A DNA stretch of 64,000 nucleotides, taken from assembly GCA_963842505.1 (NCBI GenBank), contig CAWJGZ010000001.1, positions 1,426,001-1,490,000 on the forward strand, given 5' to 3'. The position numbers and the translations under genes are program-made. The notes under the pieces are model-generated. The model was not told where the DNA came from. It ran no database searches and was given only the letters and a program-made list of their open reading frames with translations. The DNA comes from PALSA-129 sp963842505 (GTDB lineage: Bacteria; Acidobacteriota; Terriglobia; Bryobacterales; Bryobacteraceae). Position 1 is the first letter of the stretch. The number at the start of each line of letters is the position of its first letter. Below are positions 43,426-52,889 of the stretch, piece after piece.

Positions 43426-43461
43426 ATCCCCCGGGATTGAATCTCCCGGGGGATTTTTTTT
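43426..43461 (+). terminator. Rho-independent terminator after the FecR-domain gene
   Basis: Arms ATCCCCCGGGA and TCTCCCGGGGGAT with loop TTGAA and eight T behind. The palindrome could also end transcription from the opposite strand. Confidence 0.9.
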
Positions 43462-43518
43462 GACCCGGGCTTGCCGGCTGCTAATCTTCTTCCTCCCTGC
43501 CGCCGATATAGGATCAGA

Positions 43519-43798
43519 ATGGCGGCGGACGATCTAGTCGAACTGGAGCTGATGCTCAATCGCTTCAAGCGGCTCATGGGCGAAGTGATGCGCGGCGTCA
43601 TCGTCCGCAATTCTTTCCAGCCGTGGGAAATGGAGATCCTGATGGATATGGAAAACTGCCAACTGGACCGGCGGCGCCGGTTCGATATTCTGCGCCAGTA
43701 CGAGCGAGCCGTGGAGCGGCAGATGGTCACCGGACCCGGTCCGCCCATGCTGCTTTCTACATTCCTGGCGATGCGCGAGCAGCGTTCCGGCGACGGTG

Positions 43799-43812
<14 letters not shown>
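43519..43812 (+). CDS. Hypothetical helical protein
   Basis: A 97-residue soluble, mostly helical protein (LELMLNRFKRLMGEVMRGVI, DRRRRFDILRQYERAVERQM). No family recognised. The ATG at 43519 is used, with AGGATC upstream; a TTG at 43471 would lie inside the preceding terminator region and is less likely. Its end overlaps the convergent purN end by 14 bases. Confidence 0.7.
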
Positions 43813-44394
<582 letters not shown>

Positions 44395-44398
<4 letters not shown>

Positions 44399-45438
44399 CG
44401 GTACTCCACGCGTGCCCGTCCGCGCTTATGTTCGGTCACCTGGCCGATGCGGAACGGTGTCTCGGCCAGCTTGCGCAGCACGGCTTCGGCTTTGCCCGCG
44501 GAGCGCGCGGGAACCACGAAGATCATCCCCACGCCCAGGTTGAAAGTGCGGCGGTAATCGTCCAGCGGGATGTTGCCGATGGAGCGCAGCAACTCGAAAA
44601 TCGGCGGAATGCGCCATGCGCCGGTGTCGATGGCCGCGGCGAGCCCCTTGGGAAGAACCCGCGGCGTGTTGTCGGTGATACCGCCGCCGGTGATGTGGGC
44701 CGCGCCGCGCACCAGGCCCGCGGCCATCAAGGCGCGGATGGGTTTCAGGTAGCTGCGGTGAACCGCCAGCAGCGCATCCGCCACGGTCGAGCCCACTTCC
44801 GGCAGCAGCGTCTTGGGGCCAAAGCCGGCGGTCTCGAAGAGCAGTTTGCGCGCCAGCGAGTAGCCGTTGGTGTGTAGGCCGGTGGAGGGTAGCGCCAGCA
44901 GAATATCGCCGGCGCGAACCTGGCGGTCGGTGATCAGTTGCGACTGTTCGGCGGCGCCTACAATGAAGCCCGCCAGGTCATATTCGGACTCCGTGTACAG
45001 GCCGGGCATTTCGGCGGTCTCGCCGCCGATCAGCGCGCAGCCGTTTTGCCGGCAACCGCGCGAAATTCCCGCGATCACCTCGGCGGCCACTTCCGCCTGC
45101 AATTTCCCCACCGCGAAGTAATCCAGGAAAAACAGCGGCACGGCGCCCTGCACGGCGATATCGTTGACGCAGTGGTTGACCAGGTCTTCACCCACGGTGT
45201 CATGGCGGCCAGTGAGGAACGCGACTTTCAGCTTGGTGCCGACGCCGTCGGCTGAGCTGACCAGTACGGGTTTGCGAAAGCCAGCCAGTTTGTAAGCCGC
45301 GCCGAACGAGCCGATGTCGGTGAGCACGCCGCGGGTGAAAGTCTGCCGGGCCAACTTCTTGATGGAGGTGAGCGCGCGATCGGCCTCGTCGATATCGACG
45401 CCGGCATCGCGATAGCGAACGCGTGTGGGTGTGGGCAA
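44395..45438 (-). CDS. purM: Phosphoribosylformylglycinamidine cyclo-ligase
   Basis: A 347-residue AIR synthase: YRDAGVDIDEADRAL at the N-terminus, SADGVGTKLKVAF, and GGETAEMPGLY with the ATP-binding glycines. It carries out the fifth step of purine synthesis. The start is TTG at 45438 with only a weak ribosome binding site; an internal start is not obvious. Translationally coupled with purN. Confidence 0.95.
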
Positions 45439-46078
45439 ATTCCAGTATAAAGCGGTTACGAGGTTGACTTCGGCGTGGCGGCTGGGTAGTGGGTGTGGGA
45501 CATGAAAGTTGTGGCATCGTTCGTTTGCCCGAAAAGTGCGGGTTTCCGAGCGTACTATCTACTTCTGACTCTGGAGTGCCCCGGACAAGCCCCGGCAGGG
45601 GCGCCAGAAACTAGCCCATTGCGTAAGCGATGGGAAACGGATGTTCAGTCACCCAGCCCCGGAACGGGGCGAAAGAGAGCAGCCGGAGACAGATGCGAAT
45701 AACAGGAGGTCCTGTCGTCCCGTTCCGGGGCTGACTCCTCTCGCTGGTTTCCCATGGCTCACGCCCATGGGCTATGGTCTTTCGCCCTTACGGGCTGATG
45801 ACCCACCGACCGCCGTCTTTCGACTTTCATGTTCCGCGCTCGCTTGGTAGCGGATCAATTTGTCCGCACAGGCGATTAACTTCCACGCGTAGGCGATAAC
45901 TTGTCAGAGTGGATTCGTAAGCACCGCGGCGTTAGACGGCTTGGCGAAGGCATTCCGGTTGCGTCGGCATTCAGCCGTACCACAGGAGAGAAAGTGAAGA
46001 TCGGTTCGAGTTGCACCTTATATGCTTGTGCAGAACAGAAGGTCGGGTTCTGGCAAACCTGATACCATAACCCTGACC
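45439..46078. other. 640-bp intergenic region, repeat-rich, no gene called
   Basis: Between the purM start and the membrane protease gene. It holds the structured repeat cluster (45564-45805) and two direct repeats, AGGCGATTAACTT at 45870-45882 and AGGCGATAACTT at 45891-45902, that resemble the ends of a lost insertion sequence. Base composition is less GC-rich towards 46 kb than in the flanks. Confidence 0.6.
45564..45805. repeat. Cluster of structured repeats with hairpins in both orientations
   Basis: Several related units: AGCCCCGGCAGGGGC then GAAACTAGCCCATTGCG/CGATGGG (plus orientation); AGCCCCGGAACGGGGCG with AAAGA; GTTCCGGGGCTGAC (reverse); CCCATGGCTCACGCCCATGG, then CTTTCGCCCTTACGGGC (reverse). 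Each unit is a GC-rich hairpin joined by an A-rich linker to a second hairpin. A further copy is at 9246-9295. Confidence 0.7.
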
Positions 46079-47407
46079 ATGACCTTCCACCGCCTCCGCC
46101 TGGTCGCGGGGTGGATGGCTGTTGCGCTAACCTCCGCCGCGCTCTGCTCGTGGGCGCTGATAGTCGCCTCAGAAGCGTTTCACGAAGGCTGGTACGACCG
46201 CTATCTCTGGCGGAACGTTCTCCTCACTTTTGGACAGTACCTGAGCCCCGCGTTGGCGTTTCTTCTGCCTACCTTGGTTGCGCTCAGGTGGCGCCGTATC
46301 GCACTGCTCGCGTTCTTGTTGCCCGCGATCACCGCGTGCTTCATCTTTCATACCGGCTCGGATAGGGCGCTCATCGCGGTCCCATTCATGTTTCTAGGTG
46401 CTCTCTTCCAGTTCGGCCGGCCCGAGCCGCGCCGTTGGGCTTGGCGAGTCATACTCGCGCTGCCAGCGGTCATAACACTGATTGCGGCTGCGCGCCCCGC
46501 GTATCGCTCGATTGTGCAGCGGCCCCATCCCGAAGACAATCGAGTGTGTTGGGCCAACATGATTTGGGAGCCACTCAAATGGGACGGCGGTGCCGAGGAG
46601 CATGGGGCTTTGATGCTAAGCGTGAAATTGGATGGGGCGGATGCGCCGGCCGTCATGCAGCTAGATCTTGGCACGCCTTCGACAGTTGTGTATCCCACCG
46701 TTTACGCGCGGTTGCTCGGAGATAGTCGTGCCAATCAAAGCGGCAGTCTGCGGGGCACGGTCGCCGGCCGGCCGTTCCGGGACCAACCTCTCGCCTTTCG
46801 ATGGGACACCCCTGAACCAGATCTTCCGAATGAGCCAATACGCCTGGGTACTGTTGGAAGCGCGTTCTTTGAGCATCGAATTTTGATTCTGGATTTCGTC
46901 AAACAGCGTTTGGCTATTATTGGCAAGGGTGCGGATTTACCCGCCACGACGTCGCCCGCGATCGTGTATGTTCCGCTCACATACCTGTATGGGCACGTTC
47001 TTGTCGCGGCAACCATCGACGGCCGTAAAGAACCGAACCTGATATTCGATACTGGGTCAAGTATGATCCCTTTGTTCACCGGCCACAAATGGTGGAGGGA
47101 ATTGACACACCGGCGGCCCGACGATCCCTCAAACTCGGCGCTTCGAGGCAGCGCTTGGGGTCAGCAAGCGGTTCTGATCGGCGCGCCGATAAGAGGTGTC
47201 CTATGCATCGGAAGTGCCTGCCTCACCAATCCGGTTGTCTATTGCGAAGGTTCCCATCTGCCGAACATGGATTTGGACCGGTATTCGTTCATTGCCTCCG
47301 GCGTATTTGGAAATGTTGCGTTCGATCGTCGCTTCACTGTAATAGTGGACATTTCCGGACGGCGGCTCGGCCTGCTCAACGGATCGCTCGAGTTTCCTCA
47401 AAGCTAG
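46079..47407 (+). CDS. Membrane-anchored aspartyl-protease-like protein with two pepsin-like lobes
   Basis: A 442-residue protein with four or five N-terminal membrane helices (to about residue 145), then two retropepsin-like segments: a degenerate one (VMQLDLGTPSTVVYP) and an intact one (NLIFDTGSSMIPLFTG). The DTGS box is the catalytic motif of aspartyl proteases. Two-lobed organisation is usual in eukaryotic pepsins and rare in bacteria; here the first lobe has Leu for Thr after Asp and may be inactive. Codon use looks less GC-biased than the neighbours, so transfer is possible. The ATG at 46079 or 46022 could start it; neither has a ribosome binding site. Confidence 0.65.
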   Translation: MTFHRLRLVAGWMAVALTSAALCSWALIVASEAFHEGWYDRYLWRNVLLTFGQYLSPALAFLLPTLVALRWRRIALLAFLLPAITACFIFHTGSDRALIAVPFMFLGALFQFGRPEPRRWAWRVILALPAVITLIAAARPAYRSIVQRPHPEDNRVCWANMIWEPLKWDGGAEEHGALMLSVKLDGADAPAVMQLDLGTPSTVVYPTVYARLLGDSRANQSGSLRGTVAGRPFRDQPLAFRWDTPEPDLPNEPIRLGTVGSAFFEHRILILDFVKQRLAIIGKGADLPATTSPAIVYVPLTYLYGHVLVAATIDGRKEPNLIFDTGSSMIPLFTGHKWWRELTHRRPDDPSNSALRGSAWGQQAVLIGAPIRGVLCIGSACLTNPVVYCEGSHLPNMDLDRYSFIASGVFGNVAFDRRFTVIVDISGRRLGLLNGSLEFPQS

Positions 47408-47622
47408 ACCAAGCGAACTCACGCCGCCCGGACGAAGCGCTGGTTCGCGGAAGCACCTGCGAATCTCGCTTGGGGATGATTGCTCGCGAGTAGTCGCCCC
47501 GCGTAGAGCTATCGGCTGCCACAAGGACGTATCACGCCCGAACCGCCGAGGTCTTACGGCCTTTTCAAAACTGCCCCATTGCGCGGCCTCTTGCGTCATT
47601 TCCCGCTGCACTGCAAACGCTA

Positions 47623-47628
47623 TATAAT
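47623..47628 (+). promoter_or_regulatory. -10 element for the amidohydrolase operon
   Basis: A perfect TATAAT 15 bases before the ATG at 47643. Transcription would begin within a few bases of the start codon, so the message may be nearly leaderless; no ribosome binding site is visible. No clear -35 box. Confidence 0.5.
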
Positions 47629-47642
47629 ACCCGAATTGCCTT

Positions 47643-49046
47643 ATGAAGAAACTACTATTGAGCACGTTTCTTGTGTTGTGCGCATCGGCTCTTGCCGAGG
47701 TTCCCTCGACGGTCGCCATCCATAACGCAAAAATTGTGACGGTGAGCGGCGCGGTGATCGCCAACGGCACGATAATCGTTCGCGGCGGGTTGATCGATGC
47801 CGTCGGCGAAAATGTGCCGGTGCCGGCCGATGCCTGGGTTGTGGACGGAGAAGGCATGACCGTCTATCCGGGGTTGATCGATGGGCTGAGCACCGTGGGC
47901 ATCGCGGGCGCGGCAACCGCGGCGGCTGCCGCGGGCGGTGGACGCGGCGGGCGCGGCACTACCGCGACGCCAACGACCACAGCCGCTCCGGCGGCTCCCG
48001 TGGAACGGTCCTGGGGACCCGAAGACCGGCCGCAGACCACCAGTTGGCTTCTGGCCGCGGATGAAATCCAGGCGGGCGACCGGCGTGTCGAGACGGTTCG
48101 CGGCGCCGGCATCACCACCGCGGTGACGTTTCCGACGCGCGGCATCTTCGGCGGGCAAGGCTCCATCATCGACCTGGTATCGGGCGAGAAGGCCGCGGAA
48201 ATGATCCTGGTTCCGGCCGCCGGGCAATACATCGCTTTCGGACGCGGCGGCGGTTTCGGCGGCGGTGGTGGCGGCGGATTTCCCAGTTCGCTGATGGGCA
48301 TCATCGCCTACGTCCGGCAAATCTATCTGGACGCCGATCACTACCGGCTGGTGAAGGAAGCTTACGCCAAGAACCCGCGCGGGATGGAGCGGCCGCAGTA
48401 TGACCGGGCGCTTGAAGGCGTGCTGGTCTCCAAACGGATTCTGCTGCCGGCCAATCGCCTGGTGGAGATTGACCGCATGCTGCGGTTCGGCGCCGAGTTG
48501 AAACAGCCGATGATTCTCTACGGCGCGCGCGACGCTTATCTTCCGGAAGCGGCCGATCTTTTGAAAAAAGCCAATGCCACGGTGCTGCTGAGCCTGCGCT
48601 GGCCCACCGCTCCGGCGCGCTCGGCGGACGCCGAGGATACCGATACGCTGCGCGTGCTCGAAGAGCGCGACAAAGCCCCGATGGCGCCGGCCGTGCTGCA
48701 GAAAGCCGGCGTCAAATTCGCTCTCTACTCCGACGGACTGGATGCGCCGCGCGATTTCCAGCGCGCGGTGAAAAAGGCCATTGACAACGGGCTGTCGCGG
48801 GAAGACGCGTTGCGCGCGCTGACGCTCACGCCGGCCGAAATCTACGGCGTGGCCGACCGCGTGGGCAGCATCGAAGTGGGCAAGGTCGCCAATCTGGTGC
48901 TGACCAAGGGAGACATTTTCGAGAACAGTACAACCGTGGTGATGGTGTTCGTGGACGGAAAGAAGTACACGCCGGAGACCGCCGCGCCGGGCGGCCGCGG
49001 CGGCGCGTCGACCGACGAACCGGGCAATCCGGGAGGAAACCAATGA
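47643..49046 (+). CDS. Amidohydrolase-like secreted protein without metal-binding histidines
   Basis: A 467-residue protein with a signal peptide (MKKLLLSTFLVLCASALA). The N-terminal and C-terminal beta-sandwich of the amidohydrolase superfamily are recognisable (AKIVTVSGAVIANGTIIVRG; ALTLTPAEIYGVADRVGSIE, then GKVANLVLTKGD), but the metal motif after PGLID reads GLSTVG rather than HxH. Gly-rich inserts lie near residues 95-115 and 200-215. It is probably catalytically inactive or uses another chemistry. It overlaps the next gene by 4 bases. Confidence 0.85.
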   Translation: MKKLLLSTFLVLCASALAEVPSTVAIHNAKIVTVSGAVIANGTIIVRGGLIDAVGENVPVPADAWVVDGEGMTVYPGLIDGLSTVGIAGAATAAAAAGGGRGGRGTTATPTTTAAPAAPVERSWGPEDRPQTTSWLLAADEIQAGDRRVETVRGAGITTAVTFPTRGIFGGQGSIIDLVSGEKAAEMILVPAAGQYIAFGRGGGFGGGGGGGFPSSLMGIIAYVRQIYLDADHYRLVKEAYAKNPRGMERPQYDRALEGVLVSKRILLPANRLVEIDRMLRFGAELKQPMILYGARDAYLPEAADLLKKANATVLLSLRWPTAPARSADAEDTDTLRVLEERDKAPMAPAVLQKAGVKFALYSDGLDAPRDFQRAVKKAIDNGLSREDALRALTLTPAEIYGVADRVGSIEVGKVANLVLTKGDIFENSTTVVMVFVDGKKYTPETAAPGGRGGASTDEPGNPGGNQ

Positions 49047-50386
49047 AAAAGACAGTACTGGCACTCCTCGTGGCGCTGGCTCCGCTGTGCGCGGAGACCA
49101 TTGTGATTCAGAACGCCACCATCATGACGGAGGGCAGCAAGGGCACCTTCAAGGGTTCGGTAGTAGTGAAGGACGGCAAGATCGCCGATCTGGGTGAGAG
49201 GGTGATGGTGCCGCAGGACGCCGTGGTGATCGAGGCCGGCGGGCTGTACCTGATCCCCGGCATTATCGATTGCCACTCGCACATCGCCGGCGAGGGCGGC
49301 ATCAACGAAGGCAGTGTTTCGGTTTCCTCGATGGTGAACATCCGGGATATCATCAACCCGGACGACATCGCGATCTACCGCGCGCTGGCGGGCGGCGTGA
49401 CCACCGCCAACATCCTGCACGGCTCGGCCAACGCCATCGGCGGGCAGACTCTGCCTTTGAAGATGCGGTGGGGCAAGAGCGCGCAGGAAATGATTTTCGC
49501 GGGCGCCACGCCGGGCATCAAGTTCGCGCTGGGCGAGAACCCCAAGCGCTCCGGCAACCCGCAAGGCGGCCGCGGCGCCACCACCGTGACGGCGCGTTAT
49601 CCCGCGACCCGCATGGGCGTGGAGGACGTGATGCGCGAGGCTTTCACCGAGGCCAAGGGTTACAAAGCCGAATGGGACGCCTATGACGCCAAAGTGGCGC
49701 ACGGCGAACATCCCATGCCGCCGCGGGTCGACCTCAAACTGCAAGCGCTCAAGGAAGTGCTGGAGAACAAACGCTACGTGCACACACACTGCTATCGCGC
49801 CGATGAGATCCTCATGATGATCCGCGTGGCGGATGATATGGGCTTCAAGGTCCGCACGTTTCAGCACGCTCTGGAAGGCTACAAAGTGGCCAAAGAGATC
49901 GCCGCGCACGGCGCCGGGGTATCCACGTTCAGCGACTGGTGGGCGTACAAGATCGAAGCCATCGACGCCATCCCGTTCAACGCGACCCTGTGCATGAAGA
50001 AGGGCATCGTGGTTAGCCTAAACAGCGACGACGCCGAGTTGATGCGGCACCTGAACAGCGAAGCGGGCAAGGCCATGAAGTACGGCGGCGCCACCGAAAC
50101 CGAGGCGCTGGCCATGGTCACGATCAACCCGGCCAGGCAGTTGGGAATCGATAAGACGGTCGGCTCGATCGAAGTCGGCAAAGACGCCGACCTGGTGCTT
50201 TACGACGGATTCCCGCTTTCGGACTTCGCCAAAGTGCAGAAGGTGCTGATCGATGGAACGGTATACTTCGACCGCGACAAGGAACTGGCCGCGCAGACCG
50301 CCAGGGAAGCCGAGAAGCAGAGGCTGATCGATAAAGAGAAGGCGAGCCAGCAAAGAACGCAGCCCGTGAGGAGGCCGAACCAATGA
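49043..50386 (+). CDS. Amidohydrolase, intact metal site
   Basis: A 447-residue secreted amidohydrolase (signal peptide MKKTVLALLVALAPLCA). All ligands of a dinuclear or mononuclear site are in place: His78 and His80 in PGIIDCHSHIAG, Lys in GIKFALGENPK, His in YVHTHCYRAD, His in FQHALEGYK, and Asp in SLNSDDAEL. It resembles imidazolonepropionase-like and dipeptidase-type amidohydrolases. The substrate is unknown. It is the middle gene of a three-gene overlapping set, the only one with the complete site. Confidence 0.92.
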   Translation: MKKTVLALLVALAPLCAETIVIQNATIMTEGSKGTFKGSVVVKDGKIADLGERVMVPQDAVVIEAGGLYLIPGIIDCHSHIAGEGGINEGSVSVSSMVNIRDIINPDDIAIYRALAGGVTTANILHGSANAIGGQTLPLKMRWGKSAQEMIFAGATPGIKFALGENPKRSGNPQGGRGATTVTARYPATRMGVEDVMREAFTEAKGYKAEWDAYDAKVAHGEHPMPPRVDLKLQALKEVLENKRYVHTHCYRADEILMMIRVADDMGFKVRTFQHALEGYKVAKEIAAHGAGVSTFSDWWAYKIEAIDAIPFNATLCMKKGIVVSLNSDDAELMRHLNSEAGKAMKYGGATETEALAMVTINPARQLGIDKTVGSIEVGKDADLVLYDGFPLSDFAKVQKVLIDGTVYFDRDKELAAQTAREAEKQRLIDKEKASQQRTQPVRRPNQ

Positions 50387-51690
50387 AACTCCTGGGAATT
50401 CTGATTGCGAGCGCGGTAGCCGCTTTTGCGGCGGGCGAAACCGTCCTGATTCAGAACGCCGATGTCTATCCGGTCGCGAGCGCCCCCATCAAGGGCATTT
50501 CGCTGCTCATCCAGGACGGCAAGATTCTCGAGATGGGAGCCAGGATTGCGGCGCCGAAGGGCGCCATGGTGCTGGACGTGAAGGGCCTGCGAGTGTATCC
50601 GGGGATGATCGATTCGGCTACCGACCTGGGGCTCGAAGAGATTGAATCCATCCGCGAAACCAACGACACGGGCGAGATCGGCGACTTTGTGCCGCAACTG
50701 AAGGCTCTGTCGGCGGTCAACCCGGATAGCGAACACTTCGGCGTGGTGCGGGTAAACGGGATCACCGGCGCGGTCACCTTTCCCTCGCTCGGCGGACGCG
50801 GCGCGGGCACCCAGTTGATTTCGGGCCAGGCAGCGCTGCTGCATACCGACGGCTGGACCTGGGAAGAAATGGAGATCAACCGCTCGGTGGCGATGTGTCT
50901 GAACTTTCCGACCGCGGGCGGGCGCGGCGGCCGCGGAGGAATGCCTACGGACATACAAGACATGTTCCCGGGCGCGGCTGGCGCGGCCGGCAACGCGCAG
51001 CGCGCGGTGCTGGAACAGATCGCCAAGCTCAACAACTTTTTCGACGACGCGCGCAAATACCAGCAAGCCAAAGCGGCCCACCTGCCCGGTTTTCGCCCCG
51101 ATCTGAAGTTCGACGCCATGATTCCGGTGCTCGAAGGCAAGATGCCGCTGGCGATATCGGCGGCGCGCGCCAGCACCATTCACGACGCCATCGCGTGGGC
51201 CGAAATGCAGAAGGTCAAAATCGTGATTCTGCAGCCGCGCGAGATCACCAAGGCCGGGCCGGAACTCAAGGCCAAGAACGTCCCGGTGATTCTGGGGCGC
51301 GTACTGGCCTTGCCGGAAAACGAGGATGCCGAATACGACCAGGCCTTCACCCTGCCGTTTGAAGCGTACAAGGCCGGAGTGAAATTCGCGCTCGGCACCT
51401 TCACCAACCAGTTCGTCCGCGACCTGCCGTATCAGGCGGCGACGGCGGTAGCCTACGGACTTCCGCACGACGAAGCGCTGAAAGCTCTCACCATCAACCC
51501 GGCGGAGATTTGGGGCGCGGGCGATAAGCTGGGATCGGTGGAAAAAGGCAAGTACGCCGATCTGCTGATTACCGACGGCGATCCGATGGACATACGGACG
51601 CAGATCCGGCACCTGTTCATCAATGGCAAGGAGATCACCTTGTCCAACAAGCAGGTGCGGCTGTACGAGAGGTATAGCGGCCGGCAGTAA
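50383..51690 (+). CDS. Amidohydrolase-like secreted protein without metal-binding histidines
   Basis: A 435-residue paralogue with a short signal peptide. After PGMID the sequence reads SATDLGLEEIES where HxH is expected, and the terminal Asp region is ALGTFTNQF. The outer domains are conserved (ALTINPAEIWGAGDKLGSVE, KGKYADLLITDGD). Its C-terminus (VRLYERYSGRQ) is closely similar to that of the gene at 56914. Probably non-catalytic, perhaps a partner subunit of the intact enzyme. Confidence 0.85.
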   Translation: MKLLGILIASAVAAFAAGETVLIQNADVYPVASAPIKGISLLIQDGKILEMGARIAAPKGAMVLDVKGLRVYPGMIDSATDLGLEEIESIRETNDTGEIGDFVPQLKALSAVNPDSEHFGVVRVNGITGAVTFPSLGGRGAGTQLISGQAALLHTDGWTWEEMEINRSVAMCLNFPTAGGRGGRGGMPTDIQDMFPGAAGAAGNAQRAVLEQIAKLNNFFDDARKYQQAKAAHLPGFRPDLKFDAMIPVLEGKMPLAISAARASTIHDAIAWAEMQKVKIVILQPREITKAGPELKAKNVPVILGRVLALPENEDAEYDQAFTLPFEAYKAGVKFALGTFTNQFVRDLPYQAATAVAYGLPHDEALKALTINPAEIWGAGDKLGSVEKGKYADLLITDGDPMDIRTQIRHLFINGKEITLSNKQVRLYERYSGRQ

Positions 51691-51755
51691 GCGGATTATC
51701 AAAAAAGATCAGCCGCCGGTGAACGCCGATCAACGCGGATTGGAAAACAAGAAAT

Positions 51756-52244
51756 CTATGCGTGTTCATCGGTGTTCATCGACGGCTGAGATTTGTTCTT
51801 CAGGTCGTCGGAATCGATGAAGATGGTGACCGGGCCGTCGTTCACCAGGTGAACTTGCATGCTGGCCTGGAAGACGCCGGTTTCCACGGGAACCGGGCTT
51901 TTCCGCGCGGCTTCCACAAAATACCGATAGAGGGCTTCGGCCTGCTCGGGTGGCGCAGCCTGGTCGAAACTCGGCCGCCGTCCCCTGCGGCAGTCGCCGT
52001 ACAAAGTAAATTGGGAAACGATCAATAGCGCGCCGCCGGACTCCGCGACGTTGCGATTCATTTTTCCGGCGTCGTCCGGGAAGATGCGCAGGGTGAGGAG
52101 CTTTTCCAGTAGGCGATCGGCGTCGGGTGTGGTATCGGCGCGGGAAATTCCCAAAAGCACCAACAACCCCTTGCGGATGGATCCCACGGTGTCATTGCCG
52201 ACCGTCACGCGAGCTTCAATTACTCTTTGAATTACCAGTCGCAT
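51756..52244 (-). CDS. dtd: D-aminoacyl-tRNA deacylase
   Basis: A 162-residue DTD. The catalytic SQFTLYGD motif and the C-terminal NDGPVTIFIDS cross-subunit motif (Gly-cisPro) are both present. It removes D-amino acids and glycine from mischarged tRNA. The tail after VTIFIDSDDL is short and polar. Confidence 0.95.
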   Translation of the reverse strand: MRLVIQRVIEARVTVGNDTVGSIRKGLLVLLGISRADTTPDADRLLEKLLTLRIFPDDAGKMNRNVAESGGALLIVSQFTLYGDCRRGRRPSFDQAAPPEQAEALYRYFVEAARKSPVPVETGVFQASMQVHLVNDGPVTIFIDSDDLKNKSQPSMNTDEHA

Positions 52245-52332
52245 AGCATTTACATAATCGCGCCATAAGTACTAAGATAAAAATGCGGGCGCAATCCTTA
52301 ATCCTGTTATATTATCCCGCGGAGAGAAAGTT

Positions 52333-52596
52333 ATGGCACAGGGAACAAAGATGATCGACCAGATGACCTTACAAATGGCGCTGGCCGGCTATGAGATAGA
52401 GCGGAATAAGATCGAAGAGAGAATCCGCGAGATTAGATCCCAATTGAAAGGGAAGAGCGCGCCAGCAGCGGCTGGGAGCGCGGAGAAGGCGCCGGTGAAG
52501 CGCAAGATGAGCGCCGCCGCGCGCAATCGCATCGCCGCGGCGCAAAAGAAGCGGTGGGCCGAGTTTCACAAGCGCGCGGCGGAAGCCAAGAGCTAG
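52333..52596 (+). CDS. Small basic protein with H-NS-like C-terminal motif
   Basis: An 87-residue protein: an N-terminal helix/coiled coil (YEIERNKIEERIREIRSQLK), an Ala/Gly-rich linker, and a C-terminal KMSAAARNRIAAAQKKRWAE motif. The RNRIAAAQKKRW block recalls AT-hook-like ends of small nucleoid-associated proteins. GGAGAGAAAG lies before the ATG. Role in DNA binding is inferred. Confidence 0.75.
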   Translation: MAQGTKMIDQMTLQMALAGYEIERNKIEERIREIRSQLKGKSAPAAAGSAEKAPVKRKMSAAARNRIAAAQKKRWAEFHKRAAEAKS

Positions 52597-52619
52597 CCCG
52601 CATTTCTCACCAGCTTTCT

Positions 52620-52760
52620 GCTGCGGCGCGTGATCAGGCCGCGTCTACTTCGTTGCGCTTGCTCAGCGTGCTCGACATACTGTTCGAGTATGCCTGCGCG
52701 CGCTGAGCGGCGCGCGCCTCGTATTCGCAGCCTTCTGACGCGCCTCGCGACGAAACCTGG
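52620..52760. other. Hairpin element between small basic protein and nikO
   Basis: Nested arms: GCTCAGCG (52661-52668) with CGCTGAGC (52701-52708) outside, CATACT (52676-52681) with AGTATG (52687-52692) inside. It lies downstream of both converging genes. I cannot assign it to a named family; the rest of the 293-bp gap shows nothing else. Confidence 0.45.
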
Positions 52761-52889
52761 TGAGAAAAGCGGGCTAGGTCGGCGCATCCTGCCGGAGACC
52801 ACTTCCTGAGAGCGGAGAAAACCGGGGAGATCGGCGGGTTGCCAGACGAAAGCGTCTGTCTTACTTTGGCGCGCAAGCGGGGCCGGCGA

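Noticed and set aside
46000..46020. GGTTCGAGTTGCACC resembling a tRNA T-loop
   Set aside because: No matching acceptor stem or anticodon arm is found upstream.
45994..46062. 22-codon reading frame after AGGAGAG
   Set aside because: Has a good ribosome binding site but no family, no conservation evidence and no clear link to the protease gene; could be a leader peptide but is not supported.
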